DNA of 64,000 nucleotides from Pseudidiomarina aestuarii (GCF_003987355.1 NZ_PIPR01000001.1:558001-622000), one strand, 5' to 3'. Shown: positions 38,789 through 48,660, counted from the first letter of the stretch. Notes: generated from the sequence alone by a model not told the origin. Made by a program: numbers and translations.

Positions 38789-39590
38789 CTATTTTAAATG
38801 CCTTTATAAGCCCGATATTCCATTTTAATTGAATAAAACCCCGTTCATTTCGATAGGGTTCCAATGCAGCTTCAATCGCCCTCAGCCATGCGCGTGAGCG
38901 CAGCCCACCCGCTTCTCTCGCCGTATAGTTCGCACCGATACCGCGTAAATGACCAAACATGTCTCGCGCTGAGGCGTAGCAATAATGAAAATCCTGTTGG
39001 GTAAACTGAAAGTGCGTTGATTTCAGTGAGCTTAAGGCTCGCTGCACATCATCAACTTGCAAGAAGCGATTGCTATGTTGAGCGCCATCAACCATCCGCA
39101 TTACGGTTGCCAATGGCTCGAGTGAGCCAGCAAGTACCGTGGTTGCGAGCAAACAGCCATCGGTGCAAAGTGTCCGAGTCAACTCCGCTAAGGTTTGCTC
39201 TAGGTGAGTACACCATTGCAAAGTCAAATTACTGTAGATGCAGTCTATAGATTGGTCAGGAATAGGCAGTGCATCGGCATCTGCGCAAATGAACTGATTC
39301 GCCAGTGCACGGTGATTCATGCGCGCTTGGGCTACCATGCTTGGAGCAATGTCGAGCCCAAAATAGTGTCCACAGCGCTCGGCAAGATACCCGCTGGCGA
39401 CTCCAGGACCGCAGCCAACATCAAGCACTACACTGCTCGACGCCAGTGTCAATGCGTCAAATTCCTGTTGCAGTAATGCTGCGCAGTCGCGTTGAAGATG
39501 ATTGTGCTGCTGATAGCTCTGCGCCGCCCGGTTAAAGTGCTGAGCAATGCGGCGCTTATCCAATGCAAAGGTTGCCTCGGCAGCACTCAT
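38781..39590 (-). CDS. bioC: Malonyl-ACP O-methyltransferase
   Basis: This is a 269-residue SAM-dependent methyltransferase that masks the free carboxyl of malonyl-ACP to start pimelate synthesis. ATG 39590 overlaps the bioF stop (ATGA). The open frame continues 63 codons upstream inside bioF but starts nowhere sensible. SAM motif I is VVLDVGCGPGVASGYL (54-69). IDCIYSNLTLQWC follows as in BioC. ALDKRRIAQHFNRAAQSY is the family's N-terminus. Confidence 0.93.
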   Translation of the reverse strand: MSAAEATFALDKRRIAQHFNRAAQSYQQHNHLQRDCAALLQQEFDALTLASSSVVLDVGCGPGVASGYLAERCGHYFGLDIAPSMVAQARMNHRALANQFICADADALPIPDQSIDCIYSNLTLQWCTHLEQTLAELTRTLCTDGCLLATTVLAGSLEPLATVMRMVDGAQHSNRFLQVDDVQRALSSLKSTHFQFTQQDFHYCYASARDMFGHLRGIGANYTAREAGGLRSRAWLRAIEAALEPYRNERGFIQLKWNIGLIKAFKIDE

Positions 39591-40789
39591 GAACCTAACT
39601 CCACGCGCGCAGCGCGAGCATCGATTGCGGCAGCCAACACATCCACCAAATGAATCACGTCGGATGGTTGATGTGCTGCGGTTAAGGTGATGCGTATACG
39701 CGCAGTCTGCTCTGGCACTGTCGGGGGTCGCATTCCTGTGCACCAGATACCGGCTTCGCGAAGTTGATCGGCCACCCATAATGCATCAGCATCGGCACCA
39801 ATGACTATGTGTTGAATAGCAGTGGTGCTCTCAGCGACTGCTAAACCGCGTTGTTTCGATAAACTCTGAAAGCTTTGTATCGTTTCGGCTAACCGTTGTC
39901 GTAAACCATGGCCCTCGGCACCAACAATGAGGTCCACCGCAGTGTGAATCGCCGCAGCTTGAGCTGCAGGGAACTGCGTTGAATACACTAACTCGCGACA
40001 ATAATTCGTTAAGTAGTCAGCCACCTCTCGACTAGTCGCGACTGCTGCTCCAGCAACGCCTACCGCCTTGCCAAAAGTTAACGTGAGCAACGGTACCTGC
40101 TCAGCACTGAAGGCTCCACCAATACTTAAGCCATGTTCACCTTGGGTCCCAAAACCATGAGCATCATCCAGCCAGAGGTCGCGCTGTACAGCTGGAGGAA
40201 AAGCAGCGTCCAGCAAGTCTTGCACAGGCGCTTGGTCACCATCCATACTGAACACGCTTTCCGACAATACCAAAACCGCCGCATTAGGGTTTTGTTGCCC
40301 AGCAGCTTGCCTCAAGCGTTGCTCATAAGCCCCCACATCGTTGTGTTGAAAACGCTGTAATCGCACCCCAGAAAGCCATGAGGCGTGAACTAATTTATCA
40401 GCAATAACGGCATCATAATGAGGGGCTAAAGTTTGCAAGACACCATGATTGGCGGCGAAACCCGTGGAAAACAGGAGAATTTGCTCACGGTTTAAGTACT
40501 CAGCTAAACACTTTTGTAAATTGCTATGAGGTTTAGTTAGGCCAGTGACTAAGGGCGATGCTCGACCGCCACTTCCATACGTCAGCACTGCGTCGGCAAA
40601 CGATTGCTTGACCAAAGGGTGATCACTAAGTCCCAAGTAGTCGTTGCTAGCAAAGTTTACAAACCGCCGGCCATCAGCAGTTTCCACGAATCGCGCGTCG
40701 GCACGAACGAATTGGGGCAACTGCCGCCAACGCTGCAGTTGCTCGCGTTGCTGTCGCGCTTGTTGCAACTGCGAGCGAATGGCGACCAT
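39587..40789 (-). CDS. bioF: 8-amino-7-oxononanoate synthase
   Basis: This 400-residue PLP enzyme condenses pimeloyl-ACP and alanine. The PLP lysine is K241 (LTLTFGKAVGVAGAAV). WLDDAHGFGTQGEHG holds the Asp and His that contact the cofactor. NDYLGLSDHPLV and GSGGRASPLVTG line the active site. The start is an ATG three nucleotides after the bioB stop, and the stop overlaps bioC. Confidence 0.96.
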   Translation of the reverse strand: MVAIRSQLQQARQQREQLQRWRQLPQFVRADARFVETADGRRFVNFASNDYLGLSDHPLVKQSFADAVLTYGSGGRASPLVTGLTKPHSNLQKCLAEYLNREQILLFSTGFAANHGVLQTLAPHYDAVIADKLVHASWLSGVRLQRFQHNDVGAYEQRLRQAAGQQNPNAAVLVLSESVFSMDGDQAPVQDLLDAAFPPAVQRDLWLDDAHGFGTQGEHGLSIGGAFSAEQVPLLTLTFGKAVGVAGAAVATSREVADYLTNYCRELVYSTQFPAAQAAAIHTAVDLIVGAEGHGLRQRLAETIQSFQSLSKQRGLAVAESTTAIQHIVIGADADALWVADQLREAGIWCTGMRPPTVPEQTARIRITLTAAHQPSDVIHLVDVLAAAIDARAARVELGS

Positions 40790-40792
40790 AGC

Positions 40793-41833
40793 TCAACTCA
40801 CTTCGTAGTAACGAACAGGTTGTTCTTGTTCAGCTACAGCATCGGCAATCACCGCCTCTTGAACAGCATCACTGTAATCTTCGTGTTGCAGTGCATGCAG
40901 TCCCAGCCGCTCAAACAATTGCTGATCTTTATCAGCCTCAGGGTTTGGCGTAGTGAGAAGTTTCTCACCGTAGAATATGGAATTAGCGCCGGCCATAAAG
41001 CACAGGGCTTGCAGTTCATCGTTCATGGTTTCACGCCCGGCAGACAGTCGCACGAACGACTTCGGCATCAAAATACGCGCCACCGCAATGGTACGAACGA
41101 ATTCAAACGGATCCAGATCGTCTAACTCTGCAAACGGCGTTCCTTTCACTTTCACCAACATATTGACGGGAACACTTTCCGGATGTGCTGGTAAGTTTGC
41201 CAGTTGTTGCAATAATCCAGCTCGATCACGACGACTCTCGCCCATACCGACGATACCACCAGCACAGACTTTCATACCCGCCGTACGCACGTTTTCCAAG
41301 GTCTGTAACCGGTCTTGATAGGTACGCGTCGTAATCACATCCCCATAAAATTCCGGCGACGTATCAAGATTATGGTTGTAGTAATCGAGACCAGCTTCAC
41401 GCAGTGCCTGCGCTTGATGTGGATTGAGCATACCCAGTGTCATACAGGTTTCGAGTCCTAAAGCCTTGACGCCTTTTACCATCTCAATCACATACGGCAT
41501 ATCACGATCTTTCGGATTGCGCCAAGCTGCCCCCATACAGAATCTACTTGCTCCCTGTGCTTTCGCCGCCTCAGCTTCTTCCAGCACTTTCTCAACCGCA
41601 AGCAACCGTTCTCGATCCAATCCCGTGTTATACCGCGCACTTTGCGGACAATATTTACAGTCCTCTGGGCACGCACCCGTTTTTATCGACAAGAGTGTGC
41701 TGACCTGAACGGCGTTCGGATCAAAGGTTTCACGATGAACGCTCTGTGCCCGAAATAACAAATCGTTAAATGGCAGCGCAAATAGCGCCTCTATTTCTTG
41801 GCTACTCCAGTCGTGACGAATGGCACTGGTCAT
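40793..41833 (-). CDS. bioB: Biotin synthase
   Basis: This is a 346-residue radical-SAM enzyme that inserts sulfur into dethiobiotin. The cluster motif C55-P-E-D-C59-K-Y-C62 is clear, and conserved cysteines and an arginine for the second, sulfur-donating cluster are in place. It is the first gene of bioBFCD and is divergent from bioA across 152 nt that hold a BirA-like operator. Confidence 0.97.
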   Translation of the reverse strand: MTSAIRHDWSSQEIEALFALPFNDLLFRAQSVHRETFDPNAVQVSTLLSIKTGACPEDCKYCPQSARYNTGLDRERLLAVEKVLEEAEAAKAQGASRFCMGAAWRNPKDRDMPYVIEMVKGVKALGLETCMTLGMLNPHQAQALREAGLDYYNHNLDTSPEFYGDVITTRTYQDRLQTLENVRTAGMKVCAGGIVGMGESRRDRAGLLQQLANLPAHPESVPVNMLVKVKGTPFAELDDLDPFEFVRTIAVARILMPKSFVRLSAGRETMNDELQALCFMAGANSIFYGEKLLTTPNPEADKDQQLFERLGLHALQHEDYSDAVQEAVIADAVAEQEQPVRYYEVS

Positions 41834-41910
41834 GGGAACTCCTTGCTACGAAAAGGTGATGCGCTTCAAGCACGATTCTGAGTGGACTAGTTTAGGGGCA
41901 TTACGTACAC

Positions 41911-41941
41911 TGTCAACTTATTGAAACTCGAATTATAGACA
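41911..41941. promoter_or_regulatory. Candidate BirA operator between bioB and bioA
   Basis: TGTCAAC (41911-41917) and ATAGACA (41935-41941) form a partial inverted repeat, five of seven positions, separated by 17 bp. The size and position match the BirA operators found between divergent bioA and bioBFCD in gammaproteobacteria, where two short half-sites are 14-16 bp apart. The match is imperfect, so it stays a candidate. Confidence 0.4.
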
Positions 41942-41985
41942 TCTGTACACTTTTTAACCTATCTCATGACTAATCGGATCTCTTC

Positions 41986-43257
41986 ATGACCATGGACTTA
42001 GAATTCGACAGACACCACATTTGGCATCCATATACCTCCTTCAAGAATCCACTTCCCGCTTATCCCATCGTTGCTGCTGCCGGATGCGAACTGGAACTTG
42101 AGGATGGACGCCGATTAATTGATGGCATGTCGTCCTGGTGGGCCGCTATTCATGGTTACAACCATCCTGCCCTGAACGCAGCTGCGCACAGTCAAATTGA
42201 CCAAATGAGCCATGTCATGTTCGGTGGTATTACCCATCAGCCTGCTATAGATCTGTGTAAACAATTAGTCGCGATGACACCTGCTGACCTGAATCGGGTG
42301 TTTTTGGCCGATTCCGGCTCAGTATCCATAGAAGTGGCGATTAAAATGGCCGTGCAATATTGGTTTAGTCGCGATCGTCCGCACAAGAACCGGCTCGCAA
42401 CCATTCGCGGAGGCTATCACGGGGATACGTTCGCAGCCATGTCGGTGTGTGATCCGGTGAATGGTATGCATGCCCTCTTCCAAGGCAGCCTGCGCGAGCA
42501 ATTATTTGCACCCATTCCGCAATGCTCGCCTTCTGACGACTGGAATCCTGCAGACTTGGACGCGCTGCAGCAACTTCTCGAGTCGCACCAGCATGAACTG
42601 GCAGCATTGATACTCGAACCCATAGTCCAAGGTGCTGGGGGGATGCGCTTTTATCATCCGCAGTACTTAGCTGGAGCGCGTGCGCTTTGCGATCACTATC
42701 AAGTACTCCTGATTGCGGATGAAATAGCGACCGGATTTGGCCGAACCGGACGCCTCTTTGCGTGTGAACACGCTGCAATTACGCCTGATATTCTCTGCGT
42801 GGGTAAAGCACTAACGGGCGGCTATCTTACGCAAGCTGCGGTTATTACGACTGATACTGTTGCTCTTACCATCAGTGACGGCCCTGCTGGTGGTACTTTT
42901 ATGCACGGTCCTACATTCATGGGAAATCCACTCGCTTGTGCGATTGCCAGTGCGAACTTGCAACTGCTTACCACCGGTAATTGGCAGCAGCAAGTGGCTG
43001 CCATTGCTACTCAGCTGGAGCACGAGTTGGCACCAGCACATACCTCGAAACGCGTGGCCGATGTGCGGGTCTTTGGAGCCATAGGCGTGATTGAAATGCA
43101 TGACCCAGTAGAGGTGGCAAAAGTGCAGCGCCAGGCTGCAGAACTGGGGGTGTGGATCCGTCCATTTGGACGACTGATTTATGCAATGCCACCCTTTGTG
43201 ATTTCATCTGCACAATTGAGTCAACTTTGTCGCGCGATGGTCGCTGTTTCTGCTTGA
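41986..43257 (+). CDS. bioA: Adenosylmethionine-8-amino-7-oxononanoate aminotransferase
   Basis: This is a 423-residue class III PLP aminotransferase that transfers the amino group of S-adenosylmethionine to 7-keto-8-aminopelargonate. The PLP lysine is K274 ([12 protein letters not shown]). [18 protein letters not shown] and [22 protein letters not shown] are BioA signatures. ATG 41986 is followed by another ATG at 41992, and either could serve. Its divergence from bioB is the classical arrangement. Confidence 0.96.
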   Translation: MTMDLEFDRHHIWHPYTSFKNPLPAYPIVAAAGCELELEDGRRLIDGMSSWWAAIHGYNHPALNAAAHSQIDQMSHVMFGGITHQPAIDLCKQLVAMTPADLNRVFLADSGSVSIEVAIKMAVQYWFSRDRPHKNRLATIRGGYHGDTFAAMSVCDPVNGMHALFQGSLREQLFAPIPQCSPSDDWNPADLDALQQLLESHQHELAALILEPIVQGAGGMRFYHPQYLAGARALCDHYQVLLIADEIATGFGRTGRLFACEHAAITPDILCVGKALTGGYLTQAAVITTDTVALTISDGPAGGTFMHGPTFMGNPLACAIASANLQLLTTGNWQQQVAAIATQLEHELAPAHTSKRVADVRVFGAIGVIEMHDPVEVAKVQRQAAELGVWIRPFGRLIYAMPPFVISSAQLSQLCRAMVAVSA

Positions 43258-43332
43258 GTTGTGCGCAAAGCAAGGTAACATAGCCACTTCATTCGTTTTT
43301 TATCATTTATTCACTATGGAGTTGGTTGGCTA

Positions 43333-44733
43333 ATGTCCTTCGCTACTGTTGTCGATGTGTTATCGGGGAAAGTTGCCGTTGGTGATGAAGTAACCGTGCG
43401 TGGCTGGGTCCGTACCCGCCGTGATTCAAAAGCCGGTATTTCATTTATCAATGTGCACGATGGTTCGTGTTTTGATCCTATTCAGGCCGTGGTCCCCAAT
43501 ACCCTGAATAATTACGACAATGAAGTGTTGAAGCTCACCACGGGTTGTAGTGTTGCCATAACCGGAACTGTGAGTGAATCCGCTGGCAAAGGTCAGTCGT
43601 TCGAACTCCAAGCTACAGCAGTAAAAGTATTTGGTTTTGTTGAAGATCCAGATACCTACCCAATGTCACCGAAGCCCCATTCGATGGAATATTTACGTGA
43701 GTTCGCACACCTGCGTGCGCGTACGAACGTCACTGGCGCCGTCATGCGGGTACGTAACTGTCTAGCACAAGCGTTGCACCGTTTCTTTCATGAGCACGGT
43801 TATCTGTGGGTAGCAACGCCGATCATTACTGCTTCCGATGCTGAGGGCGCGGGTGAATTATTCCGGGTCTCGACACTCGACCTGATGAACCTACCGAAAA
43901 CCGACCAGAACGAAATCGATTTTTCCAAAGACTTCTTTGGCAAAGAGTCCTACTTAACGGTTTCTGGTCAGCTCAACGTCGAAACATATGCTTGTGCATT
44001 GTCGAAGGTTTATACCTTTGGACCCACATTTCGTGCAGAAAATTCGAACACCAGTCGCCATTTGGCAGAATTCTGGATGGTAGAGCCGGAAGTCGCATTT
44101 GCCTCTCTCGACGACATCGCCTATTTAGCGGAAGATATGTTGAAGTACGCCATTCGCGCGGTACTTGAAGAACGCGCCGACGATATGGCGTTTTTCCAAC
44201 AACGCATCGATAAAGAAGTCATCAACCGACTGGAACATGTTGCCAATAACAAATTTGTGCACATGGATTACACCGATGCGGTCGAAATCTTGCAGAACTG
44301 TGGGAAGAAATTTGAATACCCAGTGTCCTGGGGCACCGATTTGCAATCCGAGCATGAGCGTTACCTCGCTGAAGTGCACGTGGGCGCACCCGTAGTATTG
44401 AAGAATTACCCGAAAGGTATCAAAGCCTTCTACATGCGCCAGAACGACGATGGCAAAACAGTCGCAGCCATGGACATTTTGGCACCCGGTATCGGTGAAA
44501 TCATCGGTGGTAGTGCCCGTGAAGAACGTTTGGATGTGTTTGACGCCCGCCTCGCTGAAATGGGGCTGCCGGTAGAAGAGTATAGCTGGTATCGCGACCT
44601 TCGTCGCTACGGCACCGTTCCTCATGCTGGCTTCGGACTCGGTTTTGAGCGTTTAGTGAGCTACGTCACCGGCATGACCAACATTCGCGATGTCATCCCG
44701 TTCCCACGCGCTCCCAAATCAGCCGACTTCTAA
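43333..44733 (+). CDS. asnS: Asparaginyl-tRNA synthetase
   Basis: This is a 466-residue class IIb synthetase. An N-terminal OB-fold anticodon-binding domain (about residues 15-105, [18 protein letters not shown]) precedes the catalytic core. The core has motif 2 ([20 protein letters not shown]) split across strands and motif 3 ([15 protein letters not shown]) near the C-terminus. It charges tRNA-Asn. It is followed immediately by repeat block C, whose first heptad begins a few bases after the TAA stop. Confidence 0.97.
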   Translation: MSFATVVDVLSGKVAVGDEVTVRGWVRTRRDSKAGISFINVHDGSCFDPIQAVVPNTLNNYDNEVLKLTTGCSVAITGTVSESAGKGQSFELQATAVKVFGFVEDPDTYPMSPKPHSMEYLREFAHLRARTNVTGAVMRVRNCLAQALHRFFHEHGYLWVATPIITASDAEGAGELFRVSTLDLMNLPKTDQNEIDFSKDFFGKESYLTVSGQLNVETYACALSKVYTFGPTFRAENSNTSRHLAEFWMVEPEVAFASLDDIAYLAEDMLKYAIRAVLEERADDMAFFQQRIDKEVINRLEHVANNKFVHMDYTDAVEILQNCGKKFEYPVSWGTDLQSEHERYLAEVHVGAPVVLKNYPKGIKAFYMRQNDDGKTVAAMDILAPGIGEIIGGSAREERLDVFDARLAEMGLPVEEYSWYRDLRRYGTVPHAGFGLGFERLVSYVTGMTNIRDVIPFPRAPKSADF

Positions 44734-44734
44734 G

Positions 44735-44993
44735 TCAGCTATTAGCTACTAGTTACTGGCTACTAGAAAGCACAGATCTACGGTTTTCTAGTAGCTAACT
44801 GCCAATAGCCAGTAACCCTCTTTCAGCTATTAGCTACTAGTGACTGGCTACTAGAAAACACGGATGTACGGTTTTCTAGTAACTAACTGCCAATAGCCAG
44901 TAACCCTCTTTCAGCTATTAGCTACTAGTGACTGGCTACTAGAAAACACGGATGTACGGTTTTCTAGTAACTAATAGCTAGTATCCGGTAACG
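44735..44993. repeat. Heptad repeat block C, three tandem 88-bp elements
   Basis: Three copies start at 44736, 44824 and 44912 with an exact period of 88 bp. The third is truncated or diverged at its right end. Each has a left arm of GCTATTA/GCTACTA/GCTACTN heptads, the core CTAGAAAACACGGATGTACG followed by GTTTTCTAG (itself a hairpin), and a right arm of complementary heptads (TAACTAACTGCCAATAGCC). The second and third copies are nearly identical, so duplication is recent. The block fills the gap between the convergent asnS and nitroreductase genes. Confidence 0.9.
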
Positions 44994-45012
44994 TTTTTGT
45001 TTTGTGTCTTTT

Positions 45013-45035
45013 CTGTTCACTATTCCCTGTTCACC
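45013..45035. repeat. Short heptad tract, AGTGAAN type, at the nitroreductase stop
   Basis: On the minus strand the sequence is GGTGAACAGGGAATAGTGAACAG, that is GTGAACA-GGGAATA-GTGAACA, three 7-nt units. The first unit supplies the TGA stop of the nitroreductase gene (45031-45033). It is the same heptad type as the tract at the ydiJ stop. Confidence 0.55.
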
Positions 45036-45579
45036 AGTGTTTTATGTTATTCGCAATGTCCTTCATCGGCTTGATCGGTGTCGGTACCGCGGGCGTGCCC
45101 ACGTACAAAAACCCGACGATTGCATCGTCGTCACCGCATCCCAGTTGTTCTTTAACCCAGTTGTCTTCAGCGAACCAACCGGTGCGCCAAATCGCGCCTA
45201 AATTTTGTGCAAAGGCCGCTTGTTGTAGCAGCAAGGTGGCACAGGCAGCGCTAGCGAACTGTTCATCGCGCGGTACTTTGTCGTGCGGTTGATACACCAT
45301 ACTCACCGCAATGACTGTGGGTGCACGCAATGGCAACTGACTTGCGGCCAACTGCTCTTCAGCTGATTTATTGCGCCGTTCAGCGGCTTGTCTAAAAATT
45401 TCGCCCAATTGCTGTCGCGCTGAGTCAGCAAATATTGCAAACTGGTACGGTGTTAATGCGACATGGTCCGGAGCTCTCGAAGCCGCTTGTAAAAGCAAGT
45501 CGAGCTGTTGTTTGGAAGGACCTGGTTCAATGAGTCGTGGCATCGATGAACGGGTGAGCAGCAATTCAAGTGCTTGCAT
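45031..45579 (-). CDS. Nitroreductase family protein (YdjA-like)
   Basis: This is a 182-residue FMN-binding protein of the minimal nitroreductase type. RSSMPRLIEPGPSKQQLDLL and APDHVALTPYQFAIF at the N-terminus, and QNLGAIWRTGWFAEDNWVKEQLG toward the C-terminus (read as two motifs), match E. coli YdjA. YdjA is an NAD(P)H-dependent oxidoreductase with an uncertain natural substrate. It is a single-gene unit, divergent from sppA. Its stop is formed by a heptad repeat. Confidence 0.87.
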   Translation of the reverse strand: MQALELLLTRSSMPRLIEPGPSKQQLDLLLQAASRAPDHVALTPYQFAIFADSARQQLGEIFRQAAERRNKSAEEQLAASQLPLRAPTVIAVSMVYQPHDKVPRDEQFASAACATLLLQQAAFAQNLGAIWRTGWFAEDNWVKEQLGCGDDDAIVGFLYVGTPAVPTPIKPMKDIANNIKHW

Positions 45580-45717
45580 GAAAACCTCGAAAGAATAAAT
45601 AAAGGACTGCGTCTAGCTTAACAAAGATCACGCTCTGTTACATTGTCGCTCTAGTCTATCGGTTTGTTCTAAAGTATGCTCGCAACGTGTAAAAAACTAA
45701 ATCTCAGGATAGTGGCC

Positions 45718-47574
45718 ATGAGCGGAATTCGTAATGTGTTTGGCAAGTTGTTTGGTTTTATCAATGGCATCAGAAAAGTCATTGTAAACCTTGTATTTTT
45801 TATCGTCCTTTTTGTCTTTGTCGGTTTCCTTATGAGCGGTGAAGACGCCATAGAAGTGCCTACTGACGGCATGCTGGTATTGAACTTAACAGGTTATATT
45901 GTTGAAGAAAAAACCTACGTCGATCCTGTTGATGAGTTCTTTAATAAAGCTTTAGGTTCGGCACCAAGCGTTCCAGAAGTCTTGTTGAGTGACGTGATTG
46001 AGAGTATCGAACTGGCAGCGAGCGACGATCGCATTAGCGGTATTTACCTCAACTTGTCCAGTTTCATGGGCGCAGGCATGAATAAGCTCGAACTGATCGG
46101 TAACGCACTCTCCGAGTTCCGTGAAAGTGGTAAACCTATTTACACCTACGGTGACTACTTTAGCCAAGCGCAATATTATCTCGCTGCGCATGCAGATGCG
46201 ATTTATCTAAATCCGCTCGGTGGCATGATGTTCGATGGTATGGGTGGAAATAACCTGTATTACAAAGATCTCCTAGATAAACTGAAAGTGTCTACCCATG
46301 TGTTTAAAGTGGGTGACTACAAGTCAGCTGTTGAGCCATATATCCGCAACGACATGTCAGACGAGGCCAAAGAAGCGAACGGCCAACTCTATGGTGAGTT
46401 GTGGGAAACCTATAAGTCACGCGTGACTGCCCTGCGCGACATCGATCCTCGGATACTGAGCGGTACTATGGCCGATTTCCAAGCTTTAGTAGCTGAGAAC
46501 AACAACGACCTAGCGAAGCTGACCGTCACCACCAACGTGGTCGATGAACTGAAAACGCGTGAAGCGTTTCGCACTCAGATGATCGAGTTAACTGGACTCG
46601 ATGACGATGAAAAATCGTGGAAACGCATTGACCACAATGCCTATTTAGCGGCTATCGAGCAAGAATCGCTCATGGCTGAAGAAAATAACGATGATGTTAA
46701 TAGCATTAAGGTCATTGTGGCTCGCGGTATTATTGTCGATGGCTACCAAAAAGCCGGCATGATTGGTGGTGATAGTACTGCCGAATTATTGCGCCGCGCA
46801 CGCCAAGATGATTCGACCAAAGCGGTCGTATTGCGTATAGATAGCCCGGGTGGCAGCGGCTTTGCCTCGGAGATTATCCGCCAAGAAGTTCTAGAGCTGC
46901 AGAAAGCCGGAATCCCAGTTATCGCATCCATGAGTTCAGTGGCTGCATCAGGTGGCTATTGGATTGCCGCTTCTGCAGATGAGATATGGGCAGCACCGAC
47001 CACAATTACTGGCTCTATCGGTGTGTTTGGAACCTTCTTCACCATCGAAGATTCGTTGGCTGAAATTGGTGTTTACAGTGATGGCGTTCGCACCACTGAA
47101 ATGCCGGTCATGGATATCACTCAGCCACTGGGCGATGATGCGAAACAAATCATCCAGTTGAGCGTCGAGAAATTCTACACCGACTTCGTTCAAATGGTTG
47201 CCGATAGTCGCGACATGTCGTATGACGAGGTCCATGCCGTAGCTCAAGGGCGCGTTTGGACTGGAACCAAAGCATTAGAGTTCGGATTGGTTGACCAATT
47301 GGGTGATTTCGAGGATGCTATTGCCGCTGCTGCTGCAAAAGCAGACTTGACTGAATTCACCGTCGAGACGCTGACCCAAGAACTGTCGCCGCGTCAACAA
47401 ATGCTGGCTAATTTCTTCGGTACTGCTCAAGCGTGGTTCCCTCAGCCTACCGTGGCTGCAAAGAACCCACTGGAAGCAGAGTTAATGCGAGTATGGTCTG
47501 ACTTGCAAATCACAACGAAATTCAATGATCCGAATGGGATCTACGCGTTGTGTGAGTTATGCCCGACGTATTGA
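45718..47574 (+). CDS. sppA: Signal peptide peptidase SppA (protease IV), long form
   Basis: This is a 618-residue inner-membrane serine protease that degrades cleaved signal peptides. ATG 45718 has AGGAT upstream and gives the usual family length. A frame reaching 14 codons further upstream lacks this. One N-terminal membrane helix (about residues 22-40) is followed by two tandem S49 domains. With this start the catalytic pair is Lys 202 (VGDYKSAVEPYIRND) and Ser 411 (VAASGGYWIAASADEIWA), close to the E. coli positions. ansA follows 36 nt downstream, as in many gammaproteobacteria. Confidence 0.95.
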   Translation: MSGIRNVFGKLFGFINGIRKVIVNLVFFIVLFVFVGFLMSGEDAIEVPTDGMLVLNLTGYIVEEKTYVDPVDEFFNKALGSAPSVPEVLLSDVIESIELAASDDRISGIYLNLSSFMGAGMNKLELIGNALSEFRESGKPIYTYGDYFSQAQYYLAAHADAIYLNPLGGMMFDGMGGNNLYYKDLLDKLKVSTHVFKVGDYKSAVEPYIRNDMSDEAKEANGQLYGELWETYKSRVTALRDIDPRILSGTMADFQALVAENNNDLAKLTVTTNVVDELKTREAFRTQMIELTGLDDDEKSWKRIDHNAYLAAIEQESLMAEENNDDVNSIKVIVARGIIVDGYQKAGMIGGDSTAELLRRARQDDSTKAVVLRIDSPGGSGFASEIIRQEVLELQKAGIPVIASMSSVAASGGYWIAASADEIWAAPTTITGSIGVFGTFFTIEDSLAEIGVYSDGVRTTEMPVMDITQPLGDDAKQIIQLSVEKFYTDFVQMVADSRDMSYDEVHAVAQGRVWTGTKALEFGLVDQLGDFEDAIAAAAAKADLTEFTVETLTQELSPRQQMLANFFGTAQAWFPQPTVAAKNPLEAELMRVWSDLQITTKFNDPNGIYALCELCPTY

Positions 47575-47610
47575 TGTTCGCGTCTGACCGCAACCGATAA
47601 GGTTAGTCGT

Positions 47611-48621
47611 TTGACCCGCAAAAAGATTTACGTCGCCTACACAGGTGGCACTATAGGTATGCGAAAATCGGCACAGGGCTATGTCCCTGTGCCCGGTTTT
47701 TTAACCGAATGTGTGCAAAAAATGCCCGAGTTCTTCCGGGATGAAATGCCTGAATTTACCATCTCAGAGTATGACCCACTGATGGATTCATCGGATATGT
47801 CGCCACAAGACTGGCAACATATTGCGGAAGATATCCAACACCATTACGACGAGTACGATGGTTTCGTGGTCCTTCACGGCACTGATACCATGGCTTACAC
47901 CGCGTCAGCGCTGTCTTTCATGTTCGAGAATCTCGGTAAACCGGTCATTATTACCGGCTCGCAGATCCCGCTCGCAGCCTTGCGCTCTGATGGTCAAACC
48001 AACCTATTGAATGCACTCTATATTGCAGCCAATTACCCGATTCATGAAGTAGGTCTGTTTTTTAATAATCAACTCTTTCGCGGTAATCGTGCGACTAAGG
48101 CCGATGCTAACGGTTTCGATGCATTTGATTCGCCCAATTTTCCACCTCTGCTCGAAGCCGGCATTCAAATTCGCCTTCAAGCGGGTGAGCTTCAACCCGT
48201 CAGTTCAGCACCTCTGCAGCTTACCTCAGTGACACCGCAAGCCATTGGCGTTGTGACACTTTACCCAGGTATTTCATCGGTCATTTTCGATAATCTGCTG
48301 CAACAACCCGTTCGTGCCTTGATCATGCAGAGCTATGGCGTAGGAAATGCGCCGCAAGACAAGCAATTGCTCGCCAGTATCGAACGTGGCATAAAAGCTG
48401 GAACGACTATTTTAAACTGCACCCAATGCTTTAAAGGGAAAGTCAATATGGGCGGCTATGCGACCGGCAATGCGCTGGCAGAAATGGGTGTGGTGAGTGG
48501 TTATGATATGACCATAGAAGCAGCATTGACTAAGCTTCACTACCTGTTATCCCAGAACTTACCGCAAGCCCAGCTTGAGCACCAACTCCAACAGAATTTA
48601 CGTGGCGAATTAACGCTGTAA
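47611..48621 (+). CDS. ansA: L-asparaginase type I, cytoplasmic
   Basis: This 336-residue enzyme hydrolyses asparagine to aspartate and ammonia. The nucleophile Thr 14 lies in YTGGTIGM, and the second catalytic triad is in LHGTDTMAYTASAL (T91, D92). It starts with TTG (47611) with TAAGG 8 nt upstream. No ATG or GTG is available near the conserved N-terminus, so the weak start codon seems real. It follows sppA in the same direction. Confidence 0.95.
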   Translation: MTRKKIYVAYTGGTIGMRKSAQGYVPVPGFLTECVQKMPEFFRDEMPEFTISEYDPLMDSSDMSPQDWQHIAEDIQHHYDEYDGFVVLHGTDTMAYTASALSFMFENLGKPVIITGSQIPLAALRSDGQTNLLNALYIAANYPIHEVGLFFNNQLFRGNRATKADANGFDAFDSPNFPPLLEAGIQIRLQAGELQPVSSAPLQLTSVTPQAIGVVTLYPGISSVIFDNLLQQPVRALIMQSYGVGNAPQDKQLLASIERGIKAGTTILNCTQCFKGKVNMGGYATGNALAEMGVVSGYDMTIEAALTKLHYLLSQNLPQAQLEHQLQQNLRGELTL

Positions 48622-48660
48622 ATGATGCTATTTTAACCTTCTTTATATGCGGTACTCACT

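Noticed and set aside
38781-39779. Longer BioC with 63 extra N-terminal residues
   Set aside because: The extension is antisense-like Arg/Cys-rich sequence read inside bioF. The conserved protein starts at 39590 with an ATGA overlap.
34464-44993. CRISPR-like arrays in the three repeat blocks
   Set aside because: The repeats are 7 nt long or whole 56/88-bp duplications, with no constant repeat plus unique-spacer structure and no cas genes nearby.
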